In this document: positions 48,284-59,630 of the stretch, piece by piece | How the letters are laid out: each line of letters opens with the position of its first letter | How positions within the stretch are numbered: position 1 is the first letter of the stretch | NCBI RefSeq assembly: GCF_041381155.1 | Contig: NC_091137.1 | Coordinates: 17,231,765-17,295,764, forward strand | DNA: 64,000 nucleotides | Direction of reading: 5' to 3' | Source of the DNA: Argopecten irradians | Lineage: Eukaryota > Mollusca > Bivalvia > Pectinida > Pectinidae | Notes under the pieces: model-generated | Databases searched by the model: none | Told to the model about the DNA's origin: nothing | The model's input: only the letters and a program-made list of their open reading frames with translations | Translations under genes and position numbers: made by a program

Positions 48284-50793
48284 GTTACTTATTCAATCGT
48301 CATATGAGTTTTTGACCTTAATTAACAGGAAACACTAACAGAAAATGTTTACAGAGAACTATCATCGAGACTTACTTTTAACATCCAGCTATATATACAT
48401 GTATAAAGGATTTTGAAAGTTTATAAACGATATTTGTTAGTGATCAATAGGTTTATAAATTTGATATATATGGAAATAAATAGTTCACTAATTAAACTAT
48501 CGTTCTCATTCAAGGCTTACTTACGGTAATTTTGTGCTATCAGACTGAGATACACGCGTATGTACGGAGTCCCCAGACTGACATGCCGCACACTTATTTT
48601 ATTTCGTTTTATAGAAATATCATTTCGTTTTAACAAACACTATTTCGTTTTAACAAACACTGTTTCGTTTAATTGGTATATTATTTATTTTTATCGAATT
48701 ATTAACTCATTTAATCGGTATATTGTATTTCACTTTAACGAAATCTTATTTCTGTTTAAAGAATTAATAGTAAGGTATTATTACATAACCATTTCAGGTA
48801 TAATACATTTCATCAGGTTGAAGGCCAATGCATCAATCTGAGGGCTAGAAGTTTGAGGGCTTATATCGAAACAGAAAGACTGATCAGATAGTTTGTATAC
48901 CATAAAAAATAAATGTATTTTGTGTATGTAATAAATCTAAAACCACTACCAGTTTATATCCATAAAAAACATGCGCACGGTACAGGCGTGCCGTTTACAT
49001 CCCGCCAAATAATCACCAAGCCATTGTAATCAAGTTCAAGTCTGTTTCAGACTAATTTATTGTACCAAAACTCACCAGTATTAAGATCCTTTTCCGTCAA
49101 AACGAGTTATAAAGATTATTTTACTTCACATAAAAACGAAACGTTTTTGACGCATGCAACGACCTCGACGCACACTGTACGCTTTCCAACAGCAGTTTTG
49201 ACGTCAGGCGGCAATCACAACATATATTGTAGCGTGACGTCACTCAATTATTGATGACGTTGACAAATGACGATGTTGCACTGAGAAATAAGTAGTTTGG
49301 TCAAAGTTCACCGTGTCAGCCAATCAGAATGCGTACAGAGTTAATACCACGTGTGGTAAATAAATTGTTAATCAACAGCTGCATCGTTTATCTGATACCC
49401 CGAGCGTTGAATAACAGCGCCTATTGTGGTAGAAACTGTCATATACTTCACTTTGCCTTGGTTAGTTTATAAAGTAGAAGTGACAAGTAAATATAAATAT
49501 TGTTCAATGTTTGGTATAACGCTGTAGTACCCGTTATAGAGACTATCACACGTAATAGTATGGATATTTGGTTACAGATATATGCCTCGAACCAGATGGA
49601 CTTATTTCCCGAAACGTGTTTTTTGAACAAGCTACAGTATACAACAAACTACGAATTTTAATATACCAAAGGTTAGCCATTATGCATACCTACCTACTTG
49701 ACAGGAGGGATAATATTTAAACAACTATTGTCATGGCATACCAGCCCCTCTGAAAAAGCAATAGCTCAAAAGAATAAATAAAGCTTTTTGTCCACGGTAC
49801 GTTTCTGTCTAACCATTTTTTATGTAATACGATGACCTCTCTAAGTATCTAACGGTGGTGTTATATAACCAATTTATTGATTTTAGATTCCAAAATACTG
49901 ATATTATATGAACAATTTAGAGTAAAGTTTTCCCATACTAACTACATCAACCATCATTTACAAAATACTCAAGGGAGCCATCCATTTTATCATGTCATCT
50001 TCGACACCTGCTCTAACGTCATTATTCCTGATGTGACGTCATTTTCATACCATGACGTCAATAGACTTTGCTCCAGGCAAACGTTTAATTCATTGATATA
50101 GATGCTTAAAAGATGCTCCGATGCTGAAGAATGGTATTTTTTCTCTATCAAAAAAAAAGGATTAGACGGATAAATATTTTTCTTTAGTTACAAAAGTTAC
50201 TTACTTTGCAATATTACCATCATTGAAAGATTTGATTTTCTTATTTTATTCATGATAAAAATATTAAACTATCTACTATATGGAATTACGCATTTGCCAA
50301 AAGCAAAATACATTATTTCATATGTATTTTTGTGTTAATTAGACACACGTATACACGATTAAACGTCAATAGTTCTTCAAGTGGTGGGTATCGTTTATAC
50401 TCTCGGAACTTTGTGAAGTTCCTTTTCTGCAATCATCGTTTTGTTTACTACTATTTCTGCTTTGTTTTAAAATGTCATGGAATCCCAAATAAAATAACAA
50501 AGTCCAAATTTAAATTCATTGCAAAAATTCGAACACAGTTTGTAAATGAAATCGTTTAATGAGACAGTGGTCCATTTGAGATATTTCTTCAATATAAATG
50601 ACTTCAATAAAATTAACTTGTAATATCATTTCTTGAGATAAATATCATTTGTATGAATACAGTTATTTGAGATGTTCACAAAATATACTGTCAATCCTAT
50701 CAAATAAATTAAAACACACAACGTAACGTTCTTTAGGTACAGTATAACTCAAAATGGAAAAAACGAACAATATATAAATATAAAACTTGTGTG
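48284..50793. other. Intergenic region between Gene 3 and Gene 4
   Basis: AT-rich with a local repeat of TTTCGTTTTAACAAACAC at 48600-48680, TGACGTCA octamers near 49199, 49233, 50030 and 50052, and a truncated MITE at 50109-50404. No supported exon. The 3' UTR of Gene 4 must lie in the right part, below 50794. Confidence 0.55.
50109..50404. mobile_element. Truncated TTAA-type MITE
   Basis: Begins TTAAAAGATGCTCC and follows the family consensus, but the right TIR is eroded. Confidence 0.75.
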
Positions 50794-51061
50794 CTACGCC
50801 AGCGAATGATGTTTATAAGGCTCAGGATAACACGTCATGTATTCACTAGAATTTGGAATTTCCTGCAGATCGACAGATTCTAAATTGTCTTTGGATACGA
50901 AACTCTCTCCTGCAAATGTTGGATTTGTGAACGCTGCGACTCCAGCCATACTTTCGTACAAAGGATTGTCACGAGCTATAGTTCCATCCCCATTATTTTC
51001 AGATGTTGGTATATTTGTTCCGGTATAGCGGGTTCCGTTTGATTTGTTCCTGTTCCGGTTT
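50794..51061 (-). CDS. Gene 4 last exon: cytoplasmic tail with NPxY-type motifs
   Basis: 268 bp, phase 2 in (acceptor ttatcag), stop TAG at 50794-50796. About 88 residues, starting basic (RNRNRNKSNGTR). It contains DNPLYES, an NPxY motif, and 16 residues later TNPTF, an NPxF-like motif, then acidic stretches and SSEYMTCYPEPY. NPxY motifs bind PTB-domain adaptors in integrins and LDL-receptor-type proteins, linking to endocytosis or signalling. That role here is inference. Confidence 0.88.
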
Positions 51062-51352
51062 CTGATAAATACAGAAAAGTTTTTTATTAACCAAAATGAC
51101 ATACAAAAGCAATAGCAAAGACACAATTTTGACATTCTTCTCCCAAGTATCTCACTTTATATAAAATACTTTTCAAGAAATAAAGATTTATGTTATATAC
51201 ACCAATTAATTAAAGCTTCAACAAATACTCAGTTTGGTACCAATAATGTATTCAATCTACTTTTCAATGTTACGTATCGTCGAAAGACCAAGGTTGATGT
51301 TATCTTATAAAACTGATTTTACACTAAATGTAATTATCATTTCTACACTTAC

Positions 51353-51431
51353 CTAGATTTTTTCACCACTACGAAGACGATTGCGGCCACAACCAGTACC
51401 ACTAGAGTGCCTACTCCACCTGCTACGGCGG
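51353..51431 (-). CDS. Gene 4 exon: transmembrane segment
   Basis: 79 bp, phase 1 in (acceptor ttgacag), phase 2 out (donor AG|gtaagt). Hydrophobic helix AVAGGVGTLVVLVVAAIVFV then VVKKSR: a single-pass membrane anchor with a GxxxG-like start and basic stop-transfer. Same size and phases as the Gene 2 TM exon. Confidence 0.92.
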
Positions 51432-51915
51432 CTGTCAAGGTAGAAAGCCCTCAAGGTAAGCTACTAGTGATACTTATATACTTAAACACAAGTGAATTTA
51501 TCTGTATAGATCAACAACAAATACAATATATATTGTAGTTTAAAATAACTGAGATAGAAAACTGAATCAGAAACTCCTTCGTAAAGTATATATAGGCTAC
51601 TGTTAGTGAGAATAAATTGGCACTAATTCACGAACTTAGAGAACTTTCGTGCGGGACTATTGTTTCTATTGGTGATGGAAAAACGTCAAAGGCGATATCC
51701 CGCGCTTACGTCATTTCAGCGGGAAGACTACAAAGATTTACTTCCTATCGCCACTGGAGATACTAGTTCCGCATAAACGTTATCGGACATCATGATGTAC
51801 GTGAATAAGTCCCATTGTTAAAATATTAGTTTTCCAAAAGCATGTTTTTCAAAGGTTTTTAAAATAAAGATGAGGACATTCATATACAAAAACTAAACAG
51901 AATATGCAGACTTAC
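51432..51915. other. Gene 4 intron between stalk and TM
   Basis: AT-rich, no recognisable feature. Confidence 0.6.
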
Positions 51916-52884
51916 TCATTGGAAAGTTGCTGATATTGGCACTGGCAGAGGCTTGTGTCATCCCTCCGTTAATAAATATTGTTGTAGGTGTTGTGGTTAG
52001 TGTTATTGGTGTGGTAGTTGGTGTTGTTGTAGGTGTAGTAGTTGGTGTAATGGTTTTTGTTGTTGTAGATGTTGTTGTATGTGTTGTTGTCGGTGTTGTA
52101 GGTGTTGTAGTTGGTGTTGTTGTAGGTGTTGTAGTTTGTGTTGTTGTAGGTGTTGTGGTTGTTGTTGTTGTTGGTGTTGTAGTTGATGTTGTTGGTGTTG
52201 TAGTTGGTGTTGTTGTAGGTGTTGTTGTTGGTGTTATTTTTGTTGTTGTGGTTGGTGTTGTCGTTACTGTTGTTTTTGGTGTTATGGTCAACGCTGTTGG
52301 TGTTGTAGTTGGCGTTGTGGTTGGTATAATTGTAGGAGTTGTTGTTGGTGTTGTGGTTGGTGTTGTGTTTGGTGTTGTTGTGGATGCTGTTGTTGGTACT
52401 GTGGTTGGTGCAGTAGTTCGTGTTGTGGTTGGTGTAGTTGTATGGGTTGTGGTTGGTGTTGTTGTATGGGTTGTGGTTGGTGTAGTTGTTGGTGTTGTGG
52501 TTGGTGTTGTAGTTGGTGTTGTTGTAGGTGTTGTTGTTGGTGGTGTTGTTGGTGTGGTTTTCGGTGTTGTTTTCGGTGTTGTTGTAGGTGTTGTTGTAGA
52601 TGTTGTGGTTGGTGTAGTTGTTGGTGGTGTGGTTGGTGTGGTTTTCGGTGTGGTTTTCGTCGTTGTTGTAGGTGTTGTTGTAGGTGTTGTGGTCGGTGTT
52701 GTTTTAGGAGTTGTTGTTGGTGTTGTTGTCGGTGGTGTTGTGATTGGTGTTGTTGTGGTTGTTGTTGTCGGTGTTGTTGTGGGTGTCGTAGGTGTTGTGG
52801 TTGGTGTTGTTGTGGGTGTTGTGGTCGGTGTTTTAGTCGTTATGATGTTCAGATTGAAGGGATTTTTGTTCTTTACATAGACAT
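51916..52884 (-). CDS. Gene 4 exon: PTTT mucin-like stalk
   Basis: 969 bp, phase 1 at both ends (acceptor gattcag, donor A|gtaagt), open throughout. After a lead VYVKNKNPFNLNIITT come about 280 residues of PTTT repeats (12-bp DNA unit on GGTGTTGTTGTA), then a short unique end (INGGMTQASASANISNFPM) with an N-glycosylation site. Presumed heavily O-glycosylated spacer between the lectin domains and the membrane. This stalk is intact and in frame, unlike those of Genes 2 and 3. Confidence 0.9.
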
Positions 52885-52910
52885 CTGAATCAAAACGTTA
52901 AATATAATCA

Positions 52911-53102
52911 ATACGAGGGTTTGGCGATCCCAAAATGACGTCGGTTAAGTACGATTTACCTTTGATTAGTCCAAACTTTCAGTGATTATGACGTCACAAA
53001 AATCACGTCAAATGATCAACGTCATAATCACCGGATAGTGGGACTAATCGACGGTAAATTGTACTTAACTCACGTCATTTTTGGATCTCGAAACTCATGT
53101 AT
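52911..53102. mobile_element. Short TIR element, relative of the duplication-boundary element
   Basis: About 190 bp with ends ATACGAGGGTTTGGCGATCC and complement, and an inner inverted part with TATGACGTCACAAA. Same terminal sequence as 43337-44017 but deleted inside. In the Gene 4 intron between stalk and CTLD2-C. Confidence 0.8.
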
Positions 53103-53392
53103 TGTAATGAACGTGTATTGTTATGGTAAAAAGAAGACACACACTAAACTAAACAATTTAAATTTGTTGTTCATTACATGTATGTCACACTATCAAAATG
53201 TAAATAAAATAGGTAAGGAATATGGAGACATTAGTCTTATGCCGAAACTAAACCCATAGTACATTTTTCCTTTGTGATGCTCATACAGCAAAACGATATC
53301 TTAAATACTAACATCTGCGTGACTATACATACGCTAAATGGTATTGAGTTGCAGACAAATCACATGATATTAAGATATTTCCAACTCGGTAC

Positions 53393-53515
53393 CTGAATAA
53401 CATATGAAGCGTTTTGGCGACAAACAGTTTGGCACATTAAAACCGGAAGCAGCGCCGTCTGTACGAATGTACACATCTTGACACGAAAGTAAGCTTCCAA
53501 GTCCATCCGGAGAAC
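53393..53515 (-). CDS. Gene 4 exon: CTLD2-C lectin-like half
   Basis: 123 bp, phase 1 at both ends (acceptor ccaaag, donor G|gtaccg). Encodes LLSCQDVYIRTDG, then NCLSPKRFICYS, the terminal CTLD strands. Confidence 0.88.
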
Positions 53516-53859
53516 CTTTGGAAAATACCCCAAAAAAAAATATTTAAAGATTATTAATTAAGGTTTCTAAGCTTAAATAAATGTATAAACAGGTATTGTC
53601 TGTACCAAATAGCTGCACTCTAATCTTAGTTTTTTTTCTTTAATCATTTAATATCGTACTTGGTGAAAATATTCTAACGTGCCACACAAGACGCCATTTG
53701 GTAAAGATATAGACTATCAGAATTATCTCAATAGAAAAAAACCACGAAGTTTAGAAGTTCATATCCGCATATACCTATTAACTGGAACTATCATTAACCG
53801 GTCCTGGTAAAATACTTTTGAATATGACATTTTAAGAAGTTATCGTGTTGATGACGTAC

Positions 53860-54042
53860 CTGATATAAAATCGTTATACTGCTCCCTGAACAAACCGATC
53901 CAGAACCTTTTCTGTGAGAGACCAGAATAACCGTATTTACAATCCTTTCTCAGATTCGCAGCAAGGTATGTATGGCTGTAGTTACGGCAGCTAGAGGCAG
54001 CATCGACCCAGGACGCCGGGTTGTTGAGGACAACGAGTTTAT
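53860..54042 (-). CDS. Gene 4 exon: CTLD2-N lectin-like half
   Basis: 183 bp, phase 1 at both ends (acceptor ttcacag, donor G|gtacgt). Encodes NNPASWVDAASSC, TYLAANL and KRFWIGLF, the WIGL core motif of CTLDs. Joins CTLD1-C through TAT (Tyr). Confidence 0.9.
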
Positions 54043-54304
54043 CTGTGAAAGTATTATAGTCTGTTAATCATATGTATCCATCTTATGTATTTATTGTTAT
54101 TGAATTGTTATGTATTGTATGCAAAATTATATAGATTATGACGATATTGTCATGAAATGTCTGAGAAAATATACATATTATAGTTATATTGTTATTTACA
54201 TATACGAAATTGATAACATATACATCTTATCGTTAATTGTCTGTTAAATGATATTCAATGTATCATTCACATCATAACTGTATTTTTATTTACTGTCTTG
54301 ACAT

Positions 54305-54371
54305 GAAATTGACCAGAATTTCAGGTCAATATCATGTCAACATTTCTTGACGTGAAATTCTGGTCAATTTC
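54305..54371. repeat. Inverted repeat, 24-bp arms
   Basis: GAAATTGACCAGAATTTCAG (continuing GTCA) and its complement differ at one position and are separated by 19 bp. In a Gene 4 intron; unknown role. Confidence 0.85.
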
Positions 54372-54412
54372 TGGTAATTTCAGGTAGGAATTATTTGTAT
54401 ATGGTGTCTTTT

Positions 54413-54650
54413 TTACATATGAGATATGTTGAGATCACTCACCAGTCCTGTTGTATCTACCTGCAAGTTGATAAACGGAAAAATATTACTCAGTGAAACA
54501 ACCTTAATGTACGATGGCACAGAAGACATTCTTACGGGCAGGTACCCATTGTGATGTAAATATTTTTGGGCGCAATTTACGTCGTTTTCCGCCACAAATA
54601 TGATGTTACGCTCACAAACACATGACGTCACAATCAATACCTACTCGCAA
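54413..54650 (-). pseudogene. Possible decayed extra CTLD-N exon in Gene 4
   Basis: A minus-strand open stretch reads CERNIIFVAENDVNCAQKYL, HHNGYLPVRM, reminiscent of CTLD-N, but the expected W-x-G end is missing. The only phase-1 acceptor giving the conserved Cys (T+GT) leads to a stop after about nine codons. Without it Gene 4 reads in frame, so I regard it as a dead or non-exonic remnant. Confidence 0.35.
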
Positions 54651-54765
54651 GGTCAGATAACTGTGTTATATGCAAATACATAATATATCCCGTTCGCAAA
54701 CACAACATAATGACTTTACACGTTTTGTTGAACATATTAATAGAAAGAAGGGAAACAAAGCTTAC

Positions 54766-54900
54766 ACAATGGTGTACGCAGATCTGAGCATTGTTCAACA
54801 AAGTATTGGAGACTTTGATCTGGTTGGTTAGGGTGTTGTTTACAGGATACGGAGATACATCTCAGGGTGGTAGCTGTGGTGTTGTCTTGGTACTCCGACT
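54766..54900 (-). CDS. Gene 4 exon: CTLD1-C lectin-like half
   Basis: 135 bp, phase 1 at both ends (acceptor tctcag, donor T|gtaagc). Encodes TLRCISVSC and EQCSDLRTPL, matching CTLD1-C of Genes 2 and 3. Lies right after the WSC exons. Confidence 0.87.
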
Positions 54901-55279
54901 CTGAGAACAAAAACTCATCTTTTAGAAGCACATTATACCACGCAATGCTTTTACAATGTATAGTGTAAATCATGCTTTTTACGTTTTGCTGAATTAGAAA
55001 AGTAAAACATAAGCACTTATCAAATGATATACTAGATATCAATCACTCAAGACATTTTTTTTTTATTTTTATTTTTTTTAAATCCAGCGTATTCCTTTCT
55101 TAACTTTGATAACTACATTTAAAATGCCTTAAACGACAGCAAGAATATGTCACAGCATTAACGTACTGAAATAATGCCAACTCTACTAGATTACCAAAAA
55201 GTTGGCAATAATTGTTATTGTGATGGTCAAGATAATTTCATAACATAATTTTGAATTTAGTCACTTGAGTTGAACTTAC

Positions 55280-55415
55280 TAGAGTACACGTTATAGACAT
55301 TAGGCCCACCACAAGGCTCCCGAGATGTCGAGTTTGCACAGTCAATACTACACAGATCGTCCAGTACGGACTGAGACCGTTGTGGGATGGCATCCAAACA
55401 GTCACAGCGATTGCT
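55280..55415 (-). CDS. Gene 4 exon: WSC second half
   Basis: 136 bp, phase 0 in (acceptor attag), phase 1 out (donor A|gtaagt). Motifs RCDCLDA, CSIDC, PCGGPNVYNVY: strong WSC C-terminal half. Confidence 0.93.
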
Positions 55416-55836
55416 CTAATGTTTGACATTAACAAATGAATGATTTAAAATAGTTGTGCAGGACTATCAAATCAAAATTGAAATTCAAACTTTAAAAAAT
55501 GCAAATAAATCTAATATATCTTCTATATAAACTCAAATGAAAATCTCAGAAGACAACCTTATTGCTCTTTAATATTCCTTGTTTACTTGGTGACAATTGT
55601 ACTGTGTAACCACTACCTAAACTCGTATTAAAAGATACAGTATAGGAATTTCTGTCTAAAATTCTTAAAAAGGCCACACAATAAACAGAATATAATTAAG
55701 AAGATATTATCTGAGTTGTGTAAAACGAAGTGGTTCAATTTTGCTGTGAGTTGTCAAGTAAAGGTAATAAGCGATAACAAATCTCGATCAAGTCAAGATG
55801 TGTAGGTTGTATGTTCAGTGGAATTTGGTTATTTAC

Positions 55837-55952
55837 CTTCAATGCAAAATACTGATACTTCCGGCATTTGAACTGACAATAGGCCGCGTTATATATTGGC
55901 AGTATGGCCGACTCACGTGATCTGCTCGTTATACTGTCGGTAGGATAGCAAC
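55837..55952 (-). CDS. Gene 4 exon: WSC first half
   Basis: 116 bp, phase 1 in (acceptor ttttag), phase 0 out (donor AAG|gtaaat). Starts GCYPTDS, contains YCQFKC and ends QYFALK, a clear WSC N-terminal half. Confidence 0.93.
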
Positions 55953-56456
55953 CTAAAATGAAGAAGCGGGGCTATAATTAAAGATATCTTACAAATCTAT
56001 TTAAAGATTTTACTATTGAACATTTGAAAAAAACCGTTGTTGGTTCCCTCATTTTTTTCTGATGATCTATTTTATATCAAAATTGTTATGCGTATGAATC
56101 GTAAATGATTGTATATTTGGCAGAATATCATGTATAACAAAACAATGGGTGTGGGATAAATTCTAGTTTCTGAATTCCGTCTTCTGCATTTCTTACGTTT
56201 ACAGCAGTAACCATACTATATTGTTTTAAGATATTCTTCATCATCTTTGTTTCTTCATTCATTATGTATTCTGCAAAAATTGGATTTGGTCTTTATAATT
56301 AGCTTTCACGAAAACAAAAATATTAAAAAAGAAAAAAATATTAAAAAAGAAAAAAATACGTATGTCAATAAGCTATTGTGGTGTAGAACAACCACAAGCA
56401 TGACAACAATGAAAACGTCTATAAAAACAAAACTAGGCCAGGAACATTGAAGTTAC

Positions 56457-56663
56457 CTTGGTTTGAAATCCATTCGGAAAGACCGGAGTGATAGCCCACC
56501 CAGAACGGTGTGGCATTTGGTACATGATGACGAAGGTTTGACAAATCAGTATTACTATAGTCCAGTAGATTTCCTCTAAAAGTGCTTTGACAGTATTTCT
56601 GGGCGTCTAACCAGCTCTTGGGATCAGTTACGTAGTAAAAGTATCTATCACCTGACACACAGT
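56457..56663 (-). CDS. Gene 4 exon: CTLD1-N lectin-like half
   Basis: 207 bp, phase 1 at both ends (acceptor ttgcag, donor G|gtaact). Encodes CVSGDRYFYY, SWLDAQKYC, RGNLLDY, then FWVGYHSGLSEWISNQG: the standard CTLD helix and W-x-G core. The WSC exons follow where the rest of the lectin fold would be expected. Confidence 0.92.
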
Positions 56664-56732
56664 CTGCAAAAGATGGCAGTTAAATGTTAAAGGAATCCTT
56701 TCCTCTTACTTACAAACAATACAATCTGATCT

Positions 56733-57005
56733 TAAAGATGCTCCACTTCTGACGAATGGTATTTACTTTCTATCAAAAAAACAATGATCGGATAAATTAG
56801 TATTTTTTTTCAGTTACATAAGTTACTTACTTTACACCATTACTAAAAATTGCATCCCGAAAAAAAATTCATGGCCCTATGTCCTATTTGGAATGATGTA
56901 ATGATTGCGCATGTACCAAAAGCAAATTATGATAATGTTTATATTCCTTTTTTGTTTTAATTAGACAAATATATAAACAATTAGACATCAGTTATTGTTT
57001 AAATT
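56733..57005. mobile_element. Truncated TTAA-type MITE
   Basis: Left end TTAAAGATGCTCCACTTCTG follows the family consensus; an internal piece and the right TIR are missing. Confidence 0.78.
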
Positions 57006-58682
57006 TATCTCACACTTTACTCCTCGTTTATAGATAAGTTGGACGAAATCCGAGGCTCAGGATCCGTTATGAGTGTTTTTATGATCATTAAAATACCTTC
57101 TATAGACAAACTGTAATTTATCGATATTCTGATTTCAATTAAAAAAGGGCATATAATTAATTTCAATCTTTATGATAAGATTACAGTTACAACCTACTCT
57201 ATACAGATTATGCTTGTACCCTAAAATTCTTAAATCCGGATTCCAGACTAGCGTGACAGTTCAACCATCACGAGAACATAATTACGTTTTGCCTGCTTTA
57301 ATTGATTTGTGGTAAGATAACGATTCTTTTATCACGATTACCAAAGGAAATGTTATATTGTTGACTTCCTTTTTTAAATCATGTGAAGATGATTTTGAAA
57401 TTTGAACATCTTCTACATATCGTGTTAGCATACATTGTTGGAACAGTCACTGGCACAACAATTCTTTATATTTATATTATCCGTATCTTTTATGGTGTTC
57501 TGATTTCTTCAGAATTTTGTTTGTTTGTTTTTGTTTCCTTTTTAATTAATTCCAATTACTATTTATAAACTATATCTTTTCACGTATACACTATTTAGCC
57601 TCTTCGTTGGTTTTTGATACATAAATTCACGATCAAGGTCTCTTACTGACAATTGAGCATTCCCATATACAGTTCATACAACTACTTCCGAAACATTTGA
57701 ATTCACATCGAGCTCTATAACGTCATTAAGCGAGAATGTATATTTCACGATAATAAAGTGGTTAAAAGTTCCGAATTGACCTATTTGATTAGAAATATGT
57801 CGATATAGACGTCGATCTACGTACGTTTGTACTTCGATCGTTCGTATTTGACAGAGATCGTCATGAACCTCGAGTGTGAAATAGCATCCCGGGTACAGTA
57901 TCTATCTAGTTTATCATTGAGTAGGTGCTACAAAGTAGAGTGTGTACAGAAAGTGATACCGGCTGATAACACATGATAACAATATGATAACATAACAATG
58001 CCAATACGTCATCATCAATACTACTCAGGCTATTGTTTATAGATTATAATAAGGTACAGGTACAGGTAATACAAAGATCGAGGTTAAAACACGATGGGAA
58101 TATATCTGATTTTTATGTAAATCCTACTGATTTAACATTGATTAATAAAATGAAATGGAAAATAGAAAAGTTTGGATATACACTTATACATGTTTTATAC
58201 ATTTTATATTAACATTCGAGCATATCGAAGAGTCAACGATATTCAAGATAATCAAAATAAATGAAATAAGGTAATAAAAGTTTCTTTAGTTAATATACAT
58301 TTTTTCCGAAACGACTTTTGATATTAATATTGAATTATTATGTTCTTAGCTTTGTAGGATTTGTTGATAAAAGGGATATTTTTTTTAAAAAAGCACCATA
58401 TTATGTTTTCGGGAATATGATGTGGTGCCGATAATAAAAATGCAGTAAATATGAGTAAATGTAAATGATGAAAGGATTTGATTGGTGAAGTGATGATAAA
58501 TGGCTATGACTGATGAGAATGATAATTTTAAGTGTGTTGATGGCGAGAATGATAATGATGGTAAGAAATAATGTGTATGATTAGAAGGAATTTTATAATC
58601 TTTATAACTTAAAAATAATTAATTTAACTGTATAGTTTTTGTCTGTACATATTGCTACTGTTGGGTGAAAATAAAACAATTA

Positions 58683-58683
<1 letters not shown>

Positions 58684-58723
<40 letters not shown>
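58684..58723 (+). repeat. Poly-A tract, probable retroposed 3' end
   Basis: About 40 A in a row, preceded at 15-20 bp by AATAAAACAATT, which suggests reverse-transcribed RNA with its poly(A) tail. The sequence upstream shows no recognisable gene or SINE. Confidence 0.6.
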
Positions 58724-58724
<1 letters not shown>

Positions 58725-59581
58725 ACAGACTAATCAAATGTCTATAAATATGACAGAAACGAAATCGATATATGATATTTTAATGTAATTAAGAATAAGA
58801 TTTTACACGATTCCATATAAGTATATTGCAGATCTGTCGTAAGTTGTTTATATCTAACTTTTATCAAACTCTACGGTTGTTTTTATGAAATATAGTTTCT
58901 AAATTTCTATATTTTTATCTTCATTTCAATAAATTTCTTGGCTAACGTATGCGACTAGATATATAAAATACAATATTACAATACTCTATTTTAATCCATT
59001 TTGCGATTAATTAATCATTGATATCATAAATAATACGGAGACACTTTCAAGCAATAAAATCATAAAACATAGCTTTTAGGGTACGTTATAATCAATAAGG
59101 TCTACACAAAACATCTACGTCATTTATGGCCTATGTCCAAAACATTTACGTCACAAACACCTGAACGTTACACGCTAGTATGTAATTTATACAAAATAGC
59201 CAGACAATGTAAGCCATTTTGTATACAGTAAACACGTTTATGACGAACACACTAACCATGAGTTCATGTTTATAATGTTTTGATGTATTCCCCACCTTGG
59301 TTCCTATACGAATTAGTTTATGTCTATACTGGACTATGTTTATGATGAAGTAATTTTGTTTGTTCCTAGAGGTTCGTGATAACCGTATTGTATCACTAAT
59401 GACCGAAATACAATGGTAATTATCCTCAAACATCAACAGCTACAATATTATAAAAGAAATCTTCAAAAAGAAAATTGTTACATGAGTATAAAAAAATACT
59501 ATAATTGAGAACGTCGAAAACTTTAAAATATTTTTGCATTATAAATCGGAAACAGAATTTAATTAGAGTTATTCTACGTAC

Positions 59582-59630
59582 CTGTTATAATTGTCCATAC
59601 CACAGCGATAAACAAATACCCGACTCGCAT
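59582..59630 (-). CDS. Gene 4 first exon: signal peptide
   Basis: 49 bp, ATG at 59630, donor G|gtacgt in phase 1. Encodes MRVGYLFIAVVWTIIT, a compact signal peptide that joins CTLD1-N through a GAC codon. Chosen because it is the only ATG plus hydrophobic run with a phase-1 donor upstream of 56663. Confidence 0.8.

Larger units (their letters stand above)
56664..59581. other. Gene 4 intron 1
   Basis: 2.9 kb with a truncated MITE (56733-57005), a hairpin near 58391-58430 (GCACCATATTATG / TATGATGTGGTGC) and a poly-A tract at 58684-58723. No further exon recognised. Confidence 0.55.
50794..59630 (-). other. Gene 4: complete nested CTLD/WSC membrane protein
   Basis: Eleven minus-strand exon stretches, of which ten join to 2265 nt (754 residues plus stop) in one frame: signal 1-16, CTLD1-N 17-85, WSC 86-169, CTLD1-C 170-214, CTLD2 215-316, stalk 317-639, TM about 641-661, tail to 754. 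All module borders are phase 1. The protein should be a type I membrane protein with an outermost lectin-like fold carrying a WSC domain inside it, a second lectin-like domain, a mucin stalk and an NPxY tail. WSC and CTLD families both often bind glycans, but canonical sugar-binding triplets (EPN, QPD) are not seen, so binding specificity is open. Best template for the family in this window. Confidence 0.85.

Noticed and set aside
51927-52880. Plus-strand VVVGVVVG ORF
   Set aside because: Shadow of the intact Gene 4 PTTT stalk exon, which has proper splice sites and phases on the minus strand.
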